Shown here: in pieces, positions 56,396-64,000 of the stretch
Layout of the letters: each line of letters starts with the position of its first letter
How positions within the stretch are numbered: position 1 is the first letter of the stretch
NCBI RefSeq assembly: GCF_003464165.1
Contig: NZ_QSEK01000011.1
Span: 1 to 64,000 of the forward strand
Reading direction: 5' to 3'
DNA: 64,000 nt
Source of the DNA: Eubacterium sp. AM49-13BH
GTDB lineage: Bacteria; Bacillota; Clostridia; Lachnospirales; Lachnospiraceae
Position numbers and translations under genes: made by a program
Notes under the pieces: generated by a model
What the model was told of the DNA's origin: nothing
Seen by the model: only the letters and a program-made list of their open reading frames with translations
Database searches by the model: none

Positions 56396-56953
56396 TTATG
56401 CTCTTGATGTATACTCACCTGTACGAGTATCAATCTTAATCTTATCGCCCTGATTAACGAATAATGGAACCATAATCTTAGCTCCTGTCTCTACGATAGC
56501 TGGCTTAGTAGCACCTGTTGCTGTGTTACCCTTGATACCAGGCTCTGTATCTGTTACTTCAAGCTCAACTGAAATAGGTGGCTCAATAGCAAATACATTA
56601 CCATCATGTGAACAAAGCTTAACCATCTCATTCTCTTTAACGAACTTAAGAGAATCACCAACCTGATCAGCACTTAATGCAATCTGATCATATGTCTCTG
56701 TGTTCATGAAGTTATAAAGATCTCCATCAGCGTATAAATACTGATATTCTGATCGGTCGATGTGTGCAAGATCAAACTTCTCAGTTGGTCTGAAAGAATT
56801 CTCTATAACACCACCAGAAATAATATTCTTTAACTTAGCTCTAACGAAAGGTGATCCCTTACCAGGCTTAACATGCTGGAATTCGATTACCTGCCAAATT
56901 CCGTTCTCATACTGAATTGTAATACCGTTCTTAAAACTACCTGCATCTACCAT
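56396..56953 (-). CDS. efp: Elongation factor P
   Basis: Relieves ribosome stalling at polyproline. 185 aa, three OB/KOW domains: KOW-like with the modifiable lysine K32 in [25 protein letters not shown], and the C-terminal OB with [23 protein letters not shown]. Own promoter at 56993-57021 and terminator. GGAGG precedes the ATG. Confidence 0.97.
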   Translation of the reverse strand: MVDAGSFKNGITIQYENGIWQVIEFQHVKPGKGSPFVRAKLKNIISGGVIENSFRPTEKFDLAHIDRSEYQYLYADGDLYNFMNTETYDQIALSADQVGDSLKFVKENEMVKLCSHDGNVFAIEPPISVELEVTDTEPGIKGNTATGATKPAIVETGAKIMVPLFVNQGDKIKIDTRTGEYTSRA

Positions 56954-56992
56954 TCTTTGGTATACCTCCTAAATAATCAAATGACTTCTAAT

Positions 56993-57021
56993 ATTGTATA
57001 ATAAATATAAACATTTGGCAA
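56993..57021 (-). promoter_or_regulatory. Sigma-A promoter for efp
   Basis: Minus strand: TTGCCA, 17 bases, TACAAT, about 40 bases before the efp ATG. Confidence 0.6.
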
Positions 57022-57465
57022 CTACTTTTTCATTACAAGGTCAACAACTGCTTCCATTGCATATAAATATCCCTTAAGTCCAAGCCCTACTACCTGTCCG
57101 TTACATACAGGAACTGTCACAGAAGTATGTCTAAACTCCTCTCTTGTATGTACGTTGGATATATGAACCTCAATCTTAGGAATTGCTGCAACAGATGCAA
57201 GTGCATCTCTTACTGCATAGCTGTAATGTGTGAATGCTCCGGGATTGATAACAATTCCATCAACATCATTGTAGTATGCCTCCTGAATCTTATCAATTAT
57301 AGCACCTTCATGATTGCTCTGGAATACTTCCACATCAACTCCAAGTTCTTCTGCCTTCTTCTTAATCATTGAAACAAGCGCTTCATAATTCTGTTCACCA
57401 TAGATGCCTTTTTCTCTTATTCCTAGAAAATTAATGTTAGGTCCGTTCATTACTAGTATCTTCAT
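57022..57465 (-). CDS. aroQ: 3-Dehydroquinate dehydratase (type II)
   Basis: Third shikimate step. 147 aa; MKILVMNGPNINFLG, GIYG with catalytic Tyr, INPGAFTHYSYAVRDAL, and HISNVHTREEFRHTS carrying the catalytic His/Arg. Dodecamer-forming family. Start follows the aroK stop by one base, so coupled. Confidence 0.96.
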   Translation of the reverse strand: MKILVMNGPNINFLGIREKGIYGEQNYEALVSMIKKKAEELGVDVEVFQSNHEGAIIDKIQEAYYNDVDGIVINPGAFTHYSYAVRDALASVAAIPKIEVHISNVHTREEFRHTSVTVPVCNGQVVGLGLKGYLYAMEAVVDLVMKK

Positions 57466-57466
57466 A

Positions 57467-58003
57467 TCAATCCTCCATTATTCCCATATTAATAGCTGCC
57501 ACGACATCTGTATACATATCTTCAAATCTTCTGTCATCAGTCTTAACAATAATATCAGCAGCCTCTTTATAAAGAGCCTCCCTTGCAGCCATAAGACTTT
57601 CAATCTTCTCTCTTAGGTTGCCTCCTGCAAGAAGCGGTCTGCTTGTATCCTTAGACAGACGCTTTACCAGTTCATCAACAGATGCTTCCAGATATACAAC
57701 AATTCCAAGTTCCTTAAGAAGACTTCTGTTAACCGCTCTTACTGGCAGTCCTCCACCAACAGATATAACACAGTTATCACAGACCTGTGCAAGCTCTTTA
57801 ATAGCCTGTGTCTCCATATCCCTGAATGTCTCTTCACCGGAATCCCTGAATATATCCTTAATAAGCTTGTTGTACTTATTCTCTATATACTCGTCAGTAT
57901 CAAGGAATTCCATATTGTGGTTCCTGGTAATCCATTTTCCAAATGTTGTCTTGCCACTTCCCATAAATCCAATGAGAATAATATTATTATGTCCGTTATT
58001 CAT
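57467..58003 (-). CDS. aroK: Shikimate kinase
   Basis: Phosphorylates shikimate with ATP. 178 aa from the ATG at 58003 (AAGGAG upstream): Walker A IGFMGSGKTTFGKW, shikimate Asp/Arg in LDTDEYIE and EETFRDME, VISVGGGLPV and the RPLL lid. Upstream in-frame codons lie in aroE and are ignored. Overlaps aroE by 8 bases. Confidence 0.96.
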   Translation of the reverse strand: MNNGHNNIILIGFMGSGKTTFGKWITRNHNMEFLDTDEYIENKYNKLIKDIFRDSGEETFRDMETQAIKELAQVCDNCVISVGGGLPVRAVNRSLLKELGIVVYLEASVDELVKRLSKDTSRPLLAGGNLREKIESLMAAREALYKEAADIIVKTDDRRFEDMYTDVVAAINMGIMED

Positions 58004-58868
58004 CAATTCCAAGCTCCTTCTGAAGACACTTATACACCTCATCAGCCTCTTCCTTAGTAATCTTACAGTCATTCCAGAGCTCGTAAGCACTTACACCCTG
58101 ATACAGAAGCATCTTAAGACCATTATAAGCATTCTTTCCCTGTGCCTTAATAAGCTTCATAAACTTAGTATTGGCCGGATTATATATAATATCAACACCA
58201 ACTGCTGCCTTTTTGTAAAATGCTTCATCATCAATAACAACAGCTTCGTCATTCGGATGAAGTCCAACACTTGTTGTCTGGATAACAACATAATCTTCTC
58301 CCGGAATATCAGCATAATCAGCAATATTCATAGGAATAACCTTATCATTGTTAAAATGTGCATTAACAGCCTGTGCAATCGCCTCAGCCTTATCAACTGT
58401 TCTGTTCAGCAGATACACACACTGTGCATTCTTACTTGAACATAAGAATGTTATGGCTCTTGCTGCTCCTCCTGCTCCAAGAATAATAACCTTAGAATCA
58501 GCAAGTTCAATTCCTTCATCTTCAAGTTCTCTCGCAAGTCCAAGAATATCAGTGTTGTATCCTTTAAATCCTCCGTCAACCCTTACAAGCGTATTAACAG
58601 CCCCTATAGCCTTGGCAAGCGGATCTATATCTACAAGAGAATCAATAACCTCTGACTTGTGTGGAACTGTAACATTAAGTCCCAGTATATTGAGACTGTA
58701 AGCACCTTTTACAGCAGATGCCACATCTCCTTTTTCCACTTTAAATGTAGTATAAACCATATCTTTTCCTGTCAGCTGTGCAAGATTATTATGAATTGCC
58801 GGTGACACAGAATGTCCTACCGGATTACCAATAAGTCCGCATACTCTTGTTGTTCCTTTGATGTCCAT
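57996..58868 (-). CDS. aroE: Shikimate dehydrogenase
   Basis: NADPH-dependent reduction of 3-dehydroshikimate. 290 aa; GNPVGHSVSPAIHN (substrate Ser), NVTVPHKSEV (catalytic Lys, Asp), GAVNTLV, NAD(P) loop VIILGAGGAARAI, and GLKMLLYQGVSAYELW. Complete. Upstream yqeG, then this, aroK and aroQ form one operon. Confidence 0.97.
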   Translation of the reverse strand: MDIKGTTRVCGLIGNPVGHSVSPAIHNNLAQLTGKDMVYTTFKVEKGDVASAVKGAYSLNILGLNVTVPHKSEVIDSLVDIDPLAKAIGAVNTLVRVDGGFKGYNTDILGLARELEDEGIELADSKVIILGAGGAARAITFLCSSKNAQCVYLLNRTVDKAEAIAQAVNAHFNNDKVIPMNIADYADIPGEDYVVIQTTSVGLHPNDEAVVIDDEAFYKKAAVGVDIIYNPANTKFMKLIKAQGKNAYNGLKMLLYQGVSAYELWNDCKITKEEADEVYKCLQKELGIDE

Positions 58869-58889
58869 AATCTAAGCTCCTTTAAGCAA

Positions 58890-59387
58890 TTAATGCTTTC
58901 TTCTATTATAGAAAAATAATACAATCCATTCCAGTCTTCTCTTAAGAATAATCTGAATCTCTTCATGCTTATCAATAGGCTTCACAAGAATGGACATAAT
59001 ACCCGCTTTGTTAGCTCCCCATACATCTGTAAAAAGCTGGTCACCAACAAAAAATGTGTTGCCTTTATCAGTACCCATAATCTCCATAGCCTTAATATAA
59101 TTAACAGGTGATGGCTTTCCTGCCTTGCTTACATATCTTGAACCACAGGCGTCTGCAAGCGGCTTGACCCTGTACTCCTTATTATTAGATATGATACATG
59201 TCTCAAAGCCAATAGTCCTTAATCTGTCAAACAAATCACTGCAACGCTTTGTAACAGGTGCTCCATGCTCAACAAGTGTGTTATCAATATCAAACACAAT
59301 CCCTCTGTAGCCCTTGTCATAAAGCCCCTGATAATCAATGTCATAAGCTGAATCAATATATATATCAGGATAGAATCTCTTAAACAT
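58890..59387 (-). CDS. yqeG: YqeG family HAD-IIIA phosphatase
   Basis: 165 aa HAD subclass IIIA protein: IVFDIDNTLVEHG (motif I), CIISNN (II), KAGKPSPVNY (III), FVGDQLFTDVWGANKAG (IV). YqeG-family; cellular substrate unknown, possibly phosphatidylglycerophosphate-like in related lines. First gene of the aro cluster. Confidence 0.9.
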   Translation of the reverse strand: MFKRFYPDIYIDSAYDIDYQGLYDKGYRGIVFDIDNTLVEHGAPVTKRCSDLFDRLRTIGFETCIISNNKEYRVKPLADACGSRYVSKAGKPSPVNYIKAMEIMGTDKGNTFFVGDQLFTDVWGANKAGIMSILVKPIDKHEEIQIILKRRLEWIVLFFYNRRKH

Positions 59388-59426
59388 AACTTAAATGCTG
59401 CCTTTCTTTAATCTGCTTCTGATATA

Positions 59427-59873
59427 TTACTTAAGAATCTTCTTAATCTCTTCCATAAATGAATCAACATCCTTAAACTCTCTGTACACAGAAGCAAATC
59501 TTACATAAGCAACCTCATCAACGTTCTTGAGCTTGCTCATAACGATTTCACCGATAGTCTTGGTAGAAATCTCTTTCTCGCCGATATTAAATATCTGTGT
59601 CTCTATCTCATCAACCATATTATTAATCTGTGAGATAGAAACCGGTCTTTTATGGCATGATCTTACTATGCCGGCTGTTATCTTCTCTCTGTCATAAGGT
59701 TCTCTGTTATTATCTTTCTTAATAACAATAAGTGGCATGGACTCAATCTTCTCATATGTAGTAAATCTCTTACCACATTCATCACACTGACGCCTTCTTC
59801 TTATTGAACTGTCATCAGTTGGTCTTGAATCAATTACCTTAGTGTTATCTTTACCACAAAACGGACACTTCAC
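59427..59873 (-). CDS. nrdR: Transcriptional repressor NrdR
   Basis: Zinc-ribbon/ATP-cone repressor of ribonucleotide reductase genes. 148 aa: [10 protein letters not shown] and CDECGKRF zinc cysteines (C3, C6, C30, C33), RRRRQC basic segment, then the ATP-cone domain ([16 protein letters not shown]...[10 protein letters not shown]). Divergent from sigG. Confidence 0.96.
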   Translation of the reverse strand: MKCPFCGKDNTKVIDSRPTDDSSIRRRRQCDECGKRFTTYEKIESMPLIVIKKDNNREPYDREKITAGIVRSCHKRPVSISQINNMVDEIETQIFNIGEKEISTKTIGEIVMSKLKNVDEVAYVRFASVYREFKDVDSFMEEIKKILK

Positions 59874-59974
59874 GCTATCTACCTCCGAATTAAATATATA
59901 AATTAATTATGAATAAGCCCAGCCAAAATGTCAATCCTTTTAATGTTGATAAATGTATTATTCAAGGAGGGATT

Positions 59975-60751
59975 ATGGCTGGATACAAAGTTGAAATATG
60001 CGGAGTCAATACAAGTGACCTTCCTCTTCTTAAACCAGCTCAGTCAAAAGAGCTGCTTTCAAAGATAAAATCAGGAGATACACAGGCAAGAGAAACATTT
60101 ATAAAAGGGAACTTAAGACTTGTATTAAGCATCGTCCAGCGTTTCAACCAGAGTGGCGAGAATCTTGATGACCTGTTCCAGATAGGCTGCATTGGCATGA
60201 TAAAAGCAATTGATAACTTTGATATGTCTTTAAATGTGCAATTCTCAACATATGCTGTTCCTATGATAATCGGAGAAATCAAACGTTTTCTGCGTGATAA
60301 CAGTACAATACGTGTAAGCCGTTCATTGAAAGATACCGCTTACAAGGCAATAACAACCCGTGAAAATCTTATGAAGAAGAATCTGAAAGAACCTTCAATC
60401 ACAGAAATAGCTGAAGAAATCGGCATATCCAAAGCAGATATAGTCATTGCTCTTGAAGCCGTGACACCGTCAATTTCACTGTATGAGCCAGTGTTTAACG
60501 ACGGCGGTGATACACTCTATGTAATAGACCAGGTTAAAGATAAGAAAAACACAGAAGACCGCTGGGTCCGTAATATTGCACTTAAAGAAGCAATCAACCG
60601 TCTCTCCCCAAGAGAACGCCAGATAATAACACTTCGTTTCTTTGACTGCCGCACCCAGACAGAGGTTGCCAAAGACTTAGGAATATCACAGGCCCAGGTA
60701 AGCCGTCTGGAAAAATGTGCCCTTCGCGATATGAAAAGACACCTTTGTTAA
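59975..60751 (+). CDS. sigG: RNA polymerase sporulation sigma factor SigG
   Basis: Late forespore sigma factor. 258 aa from the ATG at 59975, with AAGGAGG four bases before it; upstream in-frame ATG at 59909 lacks a site. N-terminus KVEICGVNTSDLPLL is the SigG-specific (anti-sigma/gin-binding) peptide. Region 2: IVQRFNQSGENLDDLFQIGCIGMIKAID and FSTYAVPMIIGEIKRFLRD; region 3 and 4: SLYEPV, and LSPRERQIITLRFFDCRTQTEVA with ISQAQVSRLEK. ymxH follows. Confidence 0.93.
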   Translation: MAGYKVEICGVNTSDLPLLKPAQSKELLSKIKSGDTQARETFIKGNLRLVLSIVQRFNQSGENLDDLFQIGCIGMIKAIDNFDMSLNVQFSTYAVPMIIGEIKRFLRDNSTIRVSRSLKDTAYKAITTRENLMKKNLKEPSITEIAEEIGISKADIVIALEAVTPSISLYEPVFNDGGDTLYVIDQVKDKKNTEDRWVRNIALKEAINRLSPRERQIITLRFFDCRTQTEVAKDLGISQAQVSRLEKCALRDMKRHLC

Positions 60752-60793
60752 TCAGTGCAATATAATAATATAAGCACATAATAAGGTGTTCCT

Positions 60794-61051
60794 ATGCGTC
60801 TATGTGAACTTAAAGGAAAAACAGTTATCAATGATACCGACTGCTGCATATTAGGATTCGTTATTGATATTGACTTTGACCCCGCATCCGGATGTATACT
60901 TGCAATTATTGTTCCAGGCCCGGCAAGATTATGTGGTTTTCTTGGCAGAGATTATGAATATGTTATTCCATTCAAATGTATCCGCACAATCGGTCCTGAT
61001 ATCATACTTGTAAGTATATGTCCTGATAAGGTTAAGCAAAAATGTATCTGA
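60794..61051 (+). CDS. ymxH: YlmC/YmxH-family sporulation protein
   Basis: 85-aa PRC-barrel-like protein (RLCELKGKTVIN, ILGFVIDIDFDP, IIVPGPARLCGFLGRDYEYVIPF). The YlmC/YmxH family is widespread in spore formers, typically near sigG or sigE; function poorly known. Same strand, 43 bases after sigG. Confidence 0.88.
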   Translation: MRLCELKGKTVINDTDCCILGFVIDIDFDPASGCILAIIVPGPARLCGFLGRDYEYVIPFKCIRTIGPDIILVSICPDKVKQKCI

Positions 61052-61057
61052 CCAGTA

Positions 61058-61086
61058 TTGAAAAACCATGCCTCATGCTATAAAAT
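61058..61086 (+). promoter_or_regulatory. Sigma-A promoter for the lactonase
   Basis: TTGAAA, 17 bases, TAAAAT, about 33 bases before the ATG. Confidence 0.6.
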
Positions 61087-61119
61087 AGTAATATATATGT
61101 TTTACGGAGGCGGATAATC

Positions 61120-62169
61120 ATGGATAAGAAATACGTAGCTTATGTTGGCAGCTATACACACGAAAGCAGTAAAGGAATCCATATATATGACTGTGATGTA
61201 GCTAAAGGAAGAATAACAGAACGTGGAGAGGTTGCAATTGATAATCCTTCTTTCATTACATTTTCACCTGATAAGAACTTCTTATACGCTATATGCGACC
61301 AGGGTGTTTCAGCATATGCAATATTAGCTGATGGCAATATTGAACTTATGAACGTAGCATCAATCAACGGAATGCGTGGATGTCATATATGTGTTACAAG
61401 TGATAACAGATTCCTTGTAGTATCTGGTTACCACGATGGCAAGATAACAGTTATGCATATCAATGCAGACGGCTCTGTTGGATTTATTGCAGATGAAATA
61501 TTCCACAAGGGAATCGGCAGTGTTGCCGAAAGAAATTTTCGTCCACATATAAGCTGGAGTGCATTCACACCAGATGAGGAGCTCTTATGTGTATGTGATC
61601 CCGGAATCGACCAGATAAAGCTTTATGAATTCAACCATGTAACAGGCAAGTTAAAGTTATATGATATAATCCGTTCACAACAGGAATCTGCACCACGACA
61701 GATAGAATTCAGCCGTGACGGAAAGTATGCCTATGTTGTATGTGAGATGAAGAATTATATCAACGTGTACTCATATGATAAGAACTCAGACAGGAACCGT
61801 TTCGAACTTGTACAGAATATATTCACTGTAAGACGCGACCACAAGACTAACAGTGCTGCAGCTAATATAATATTTGACAGTACAGGAAAGCATCTGCTCT
61901 GCTCTAATGCAGGTGATAACACAGTTACAATATATAACGTTGACACTAAGACAGGAAAGCTTTCAAGTCTCAACTCTCTCCCAATCAGTGGAGACTATCC
62001 TAAGTACATAAAGCTTTTCCCTGATGATAAGCACATAATGTCTATGAACAACGAAGGTAATTCTATAACAATATTTACTGTAAAGTATGACAGAGGTCTT
62101 ATCATAATGAATGGTCCAGAGCTTAAGATTTCAAGACCTAATAACATGATACTTAAAGAACTTAATTAA
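61120..62169 (+). CDS. Lactonase-family beta-propeller protein (Pgl-like)
   Basis: 349-aa seven-bladed propeller of the YbhE/Pgl family, which hydrolyses 6-phosphogluconolactone in the pentose phosphate pathway in E. coli. MDKKYVAYVGSYTHESSKGI, NPSFITFSPDKNFLYA, GCHICVTSDNRFLVVSGYHDG, PHISWSAFTPDEELLCVCDPGID and SADGKYAYV-type blades. The exact lactone is not provable from sequence. GGAGG 9 bases before the ATG; own promoter and terminator. Confidence 0.87.
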   Translation: MDKKYVAYVGSYTHESSKGIHIYDCDVAKGRITERGEVAIDNPSFITFSPDKNFLYAICDQGVSAYAILADGNIELMNVASINGMRGCHICVTSDNRFLVVSGYHDGKITVMHINADGSVGFIADEIFHKGIGSVAERNFRPHISWSAFTPDEELLCVCDPGIDQIKLYEFNHVTGKLKLYDIIRSQQESAPRQIEFSRDGKYAYVVCEMKNYINVYSYDKNSDRNRFELVQNIFTVRRDHKTNSAAANIIFDSTGKHLLCSNAGDNTVTIYNVDTKTGKLSSLNSLPISGDYPKYIKLFPDDKHIMSMNNEGNSITIFTVKYDRGLIIMNGPELKISRPNNMILKELN

Positions 62170-62195
62170 ATATGTGCATTATGACACATATTAAG

Positions 62196-62232
62196 AATGG
62201 CTGCCGTTTAATAACGACAGCCATTAATTTTT
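62196..62232. terminator. Bidirectional terminator (lactonase / pyrI)
   Basis: AATGGCTGcCGTT/AACGaCAGCCATT stem then TAATTTTTAT; convergent gene ends. Confidence 0.85.
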
Positions 62233-62653
62233 ATGAATATTTCTCTTCGCAGTACTTACATCTGTAAACCTGCTTTTCCTCATCAGCAAGTACGAACACC
62301 TGCTTTAATCCCTGCTCAATAGATGTGATACATCTTGGATTCTTACATTTGATAATATTTGTAACCTGCTTTGGAAGAGAGAGTCTCTTCTTGTCTACTA
62401 TTTCACCATTCTTAATAATATTGACAGTAATATTATGGTCAACGAATCCTAAAACATCAAGATCAACAAGATCAAGACCACCTTCAATCTTAATAATGTC
62501 TTTCTTTCCCATCTTACCACTTCTTGCATTCTTAATAATAGCAACCTGACAGTCAAGCTTATCAAGGCCTAAGTAATTGTATATCATCATGGCCTTTCCT
62601 GCTTCAATATGGTCAAGAACAAAGCCTTCATTAAGTTCGCCTACATTTAACAT
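62231..62653 (-). CDS. pyrI: Aspartate carbamoyltransferase regulatory subunit
   Basis: Allosteric (CTP/ATP) subunit of ATCase. 140 aa; N-terminal nucleotide-binding domain and C-terminal zinc domain with C108-type cysteines (IIKCKNPRCITS, and YRCKYCEEKYS). Translationally close to pyrB (13 bases). Firmicutes with a PyrI are the minority pattern; both subunits are here. Confidence 0.95.
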   Translation of the reverse strand: MLNVGELNEGFVLDHIEAGKAMMIYNYLGLDKLDCQVAIIKNARSGKMGKKDIIKIEGGLDLVDLDVLGFVDHNITVNIIKNGEIVDKKRLSLPKQVTNIIKCKNPRCITSIEQGLKQVFVLADEEKQVYRCKYCEEKYS

Positions 62654-62665
62654 AATTTTCCCTCC

Positions 62666-63628
62666 TTATGCATCCAGTGAATCAAGTACATGAGCTAATG
62701 ATGGATTAACCGCTGTATCAAGTCCAAGTAAAGTAAGTATAAGTGCCATTCTTACATATACACCAAACTGAACCTGCTTGAAATAAGCAGCTCTGTCATC
62801 ATTGTCAACATCAACAGATATTTCATTAACTCTTGGAAGCGGATGAAGAACATACATATCAGGCTTTCCAAGTGCCATCTTATCTTCATCAAGTATATAG
62901 AAGTCTTTCATTCTTAAATATTCATCTTCACTGAAGAATCTTTCTCTCTGTACTCTTGTCATATAGAGAATGTCAAGCTCTGGCATAGCCTGTTCAAGGT
63001 TCTCAACTTCTACAAAATCGCAGTTATTAGCCTTAAGCACATCATCCCTGATATAATCAGGAATTCTTAACTCCTTAGGCGATATAAGGACAAACTTTAC
63101 ATTCTTGTATCTAACTAATGAACTTATAAGTGAGTGAACTGTTCTTCCGAACTTAAGGTCACCACATAAACCGATAGTAAAGTTATCGAGTGAACCACGA
63201 AGCTCCCTTATTGTCATAAGATCAGTAAGTGTCTGTGTAGGATGCTGATGTCCACCATCACCTGCATTAATAATAGGGATGTGTGAATACTCGGAAGCTA
63301 CCATCGGAGCACCTTCCTTTGGATGACGCATTGCACATATATCTGCATAACAAGAGATAACTCTTATAGTATCTGCAACACTTTCACCCTTTGACGCTGA
63401 GCTTGAAGAAGCCTCAGAAAAGCCTAATACCTGACCTCCAAGATTAATCATGGCAGCCTCGAAGCTTAATCTTGTTCTAGTACTTGGCTCATAGAACAAT
63501 GTGGCTATCTTCTTACCATCACATACATGACCATACTTTGATGGATCCTTTGAAATATCTCTTGCAAGGTCTAATAATCTTGCCAGTTCATCAACGCTTA
63601 AATCAAGCGGACTAAGTAAATGTCTCAT
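62666..63628 (-). CDS. pyrB: Aspartate carbamoyltransferase catalytic subunit
   Basis: Commits carbamoyl phosphate and aspartate to pyrimidines. 320 aa; [16 protein letters not shown] (carbamoyl-P loop), [33 protein letters not shown], and [29 protein letters not shown] before the ATG. Follows trpS by 38 bases; no pyr attenuator seen in that short gap. Confidence 0.97.
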   Translation of the reverse strand: MRHLLSPLDLSVDELARLLDLARDISKDPSKYGHVCDGKKIATLFYEPSTRTRLSFEAAMINLGGQVLGFSEASSSSASKGESVADTIRVISCYADICAMRHPKEGAPMVASEYSHIPIINAGDGGHQHPTQTLTDLMTIRELRGSLDNFTIGLCGDLKFGRTVHSLISSLVRYKNVKFVLISPKELRIPDYIRDDVLKANNCDFVEVENLEQAMPELDILYMTRVQRERFFSEDEYLRMKDFYILDEDKMALGKPDMYVLHPLPRVNEISVDVDNDDRAAYFKQVQFGVYVRMALILTLLGLDTAVNPSLAHVLDSLDA

Positions 63629-63666
63629 AATAGAAAAGCCTCCGTGTGTATATTTAATTAAAATAA

Positions 63667-64000
63667 TTACTCTGTTCTGCTGTATTTCTCTGACTGAACC
63701 TTAATAAGTTCTGCATCATTAAAATAATCAATCTTCATAGCAGCCTTGACATTATTAAGAGTATCCTGTGCAACAGCGTAAGCCGCTTCTGTACCTCTCT
63801 TAAGGATATTATATACTTCTGGAATATCCTTTTCATATTCATGTCTTCTTGCTCTGATTGGTTCAAGTTCCTTGTTGATAACATTAAGGAGGAACTTCTT
63901 AACCTTAACATCTCCAAGACCACCTCTTCTGTAATGATCCTTTAATTCATCAAGATTCTTATAATCAGGAAGGAATTCAGCAAAATCCTCATCACTGCTA
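63667..64000 (-). CDS. trpS: Tryptophanyl-tRNA synthetase, C-terminal part
   Basis: The last ~110 codons of Trp[19 protein letters not shown] followed by [41 protein letters not shown] and [12 protein letters not shown], ending EKYSRTE. These match the conserved C-terminal helices of bacterial TrpS. The gene enters from the right edge. Upstream of pyrB on the same strand. Confidence 0.9.
   Translation of the reverse strand, partial: SSDEDFAEFLPDYKNLDELKDHYRRGGLGDVKVKKFLLNVINKELEPIRARRHEYEKDIPEVYNILKRGTEAAYAVAQDTLNNVKAAMKIDYFNDAELIKVQSEKYSRTE

Noticed and set aside
1..64000. Prophage, transposon or integrative element
   Set aside because: No integrase, transposase, phage structural gene or sharp composition change seen; the content is housekeeping throughout.

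Overview
This 64 kb window is low-GC chromosomal DNA from a strictly fermentative Clostridia-type Firmicute. A Lachnospiraceae member, possibly near Lachnospira/[Eubacterium] eligens, fits best, but the species is inference. The support is tRNA T-box leaders on valS and the trp operon, a sporulation sigma-G gene, a fused MetH/MetF protein, DUF6465-, DUF5721- and DUF1540-like proteins, a CIRCE operator, and strong GGAGG ribosome sites throughout. No prophage, insertion sequence, integrase, rRNA operon or CRISPR array is visible; the region reads as core chromosome.

Layout. 1-2.9 kb (minus): a zinc-ribbon membrane protein and a flotillin that runs off the left edge. 2.9-10.1 kb (minus): icd, a CmpB-like membrane protein, a membrane GDPD, ptsI, hflX and folA. 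10.3-12.1 kb (plus): asnB. 12.2-16.4 kb (minus): ybaK, a FliB-like methylase, a stand-alone trpD, murI and small proteins. 16.5-25 kb (minus): metH/metF fusion, purine permease, mscL, two HAD phosphatases, a PPIase-like protein and nadE. 25-29 kb: a tiny lipoprotein, a PAS protein and T-box controlled valS. 28.8-34.8 kb: hypA with a large Fe-S/FAD oxidoreductase, MATE, carD, a DUF6465 protein and an HPr paralogue. 34.9-41.1 kb: T-box controlled trpEGCFBA plus a small unknown gene. 41.3-47.8 kb (minus): TepA/ClpP-like protease, radical SAM protein, GPH sugar symporter, a GH13 protein with a destroyed active site, a TPR protein and a HAD phosphatase. 48-48.5 kb: tRNA-Thr(CGU) followed by a tandem repeat. 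48.5-56.3 kb: GH25 lysozyme, NrnA-like DHH protein, a two-gene ABC transporter, CIRCE-htpG, lepB and a DUF1540 protein. 56.4-59.9 kb (minus): yqeG-aroE-aroK-aroQ, efp and nrdR. 60-62.2 kb (plus): sigG, ymxH and a lactonase. 62.2-64 kb (minus): trpS (partial), pyrB and pyrI.

The genes connect in a few ways. aroE/K/Q supply shikimate-pathway flux, trpEGCFBA plus the detached trpD make tryptophan, and trpS charges it. pyrBI, nadE, asnB and icd add nucleotide, NAD, asparagine and 2-oxoglutarate supply.

Three genes (flotillin, valS, DUF6465) each carry one apparent single-base loss in a short homopolymer. Because valS is normally essential, these look like residual sequence errors rather than real mutations. 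The most unusual biology I see is the full-length GlgX/isoamylase-like GH13 protein in which the three catalytic acids and neighbouring conserved residues are all replaced. Next come the orphan hypA paired with a multi-cluster oxidoreductase, the 4x ~62 bp palindromic tandem repeat after tRNA-Thr, the atypical HPr, a CIRCE element on htpG, and a terminator that buries the ribosome site of a 50-aa lipoprotein.
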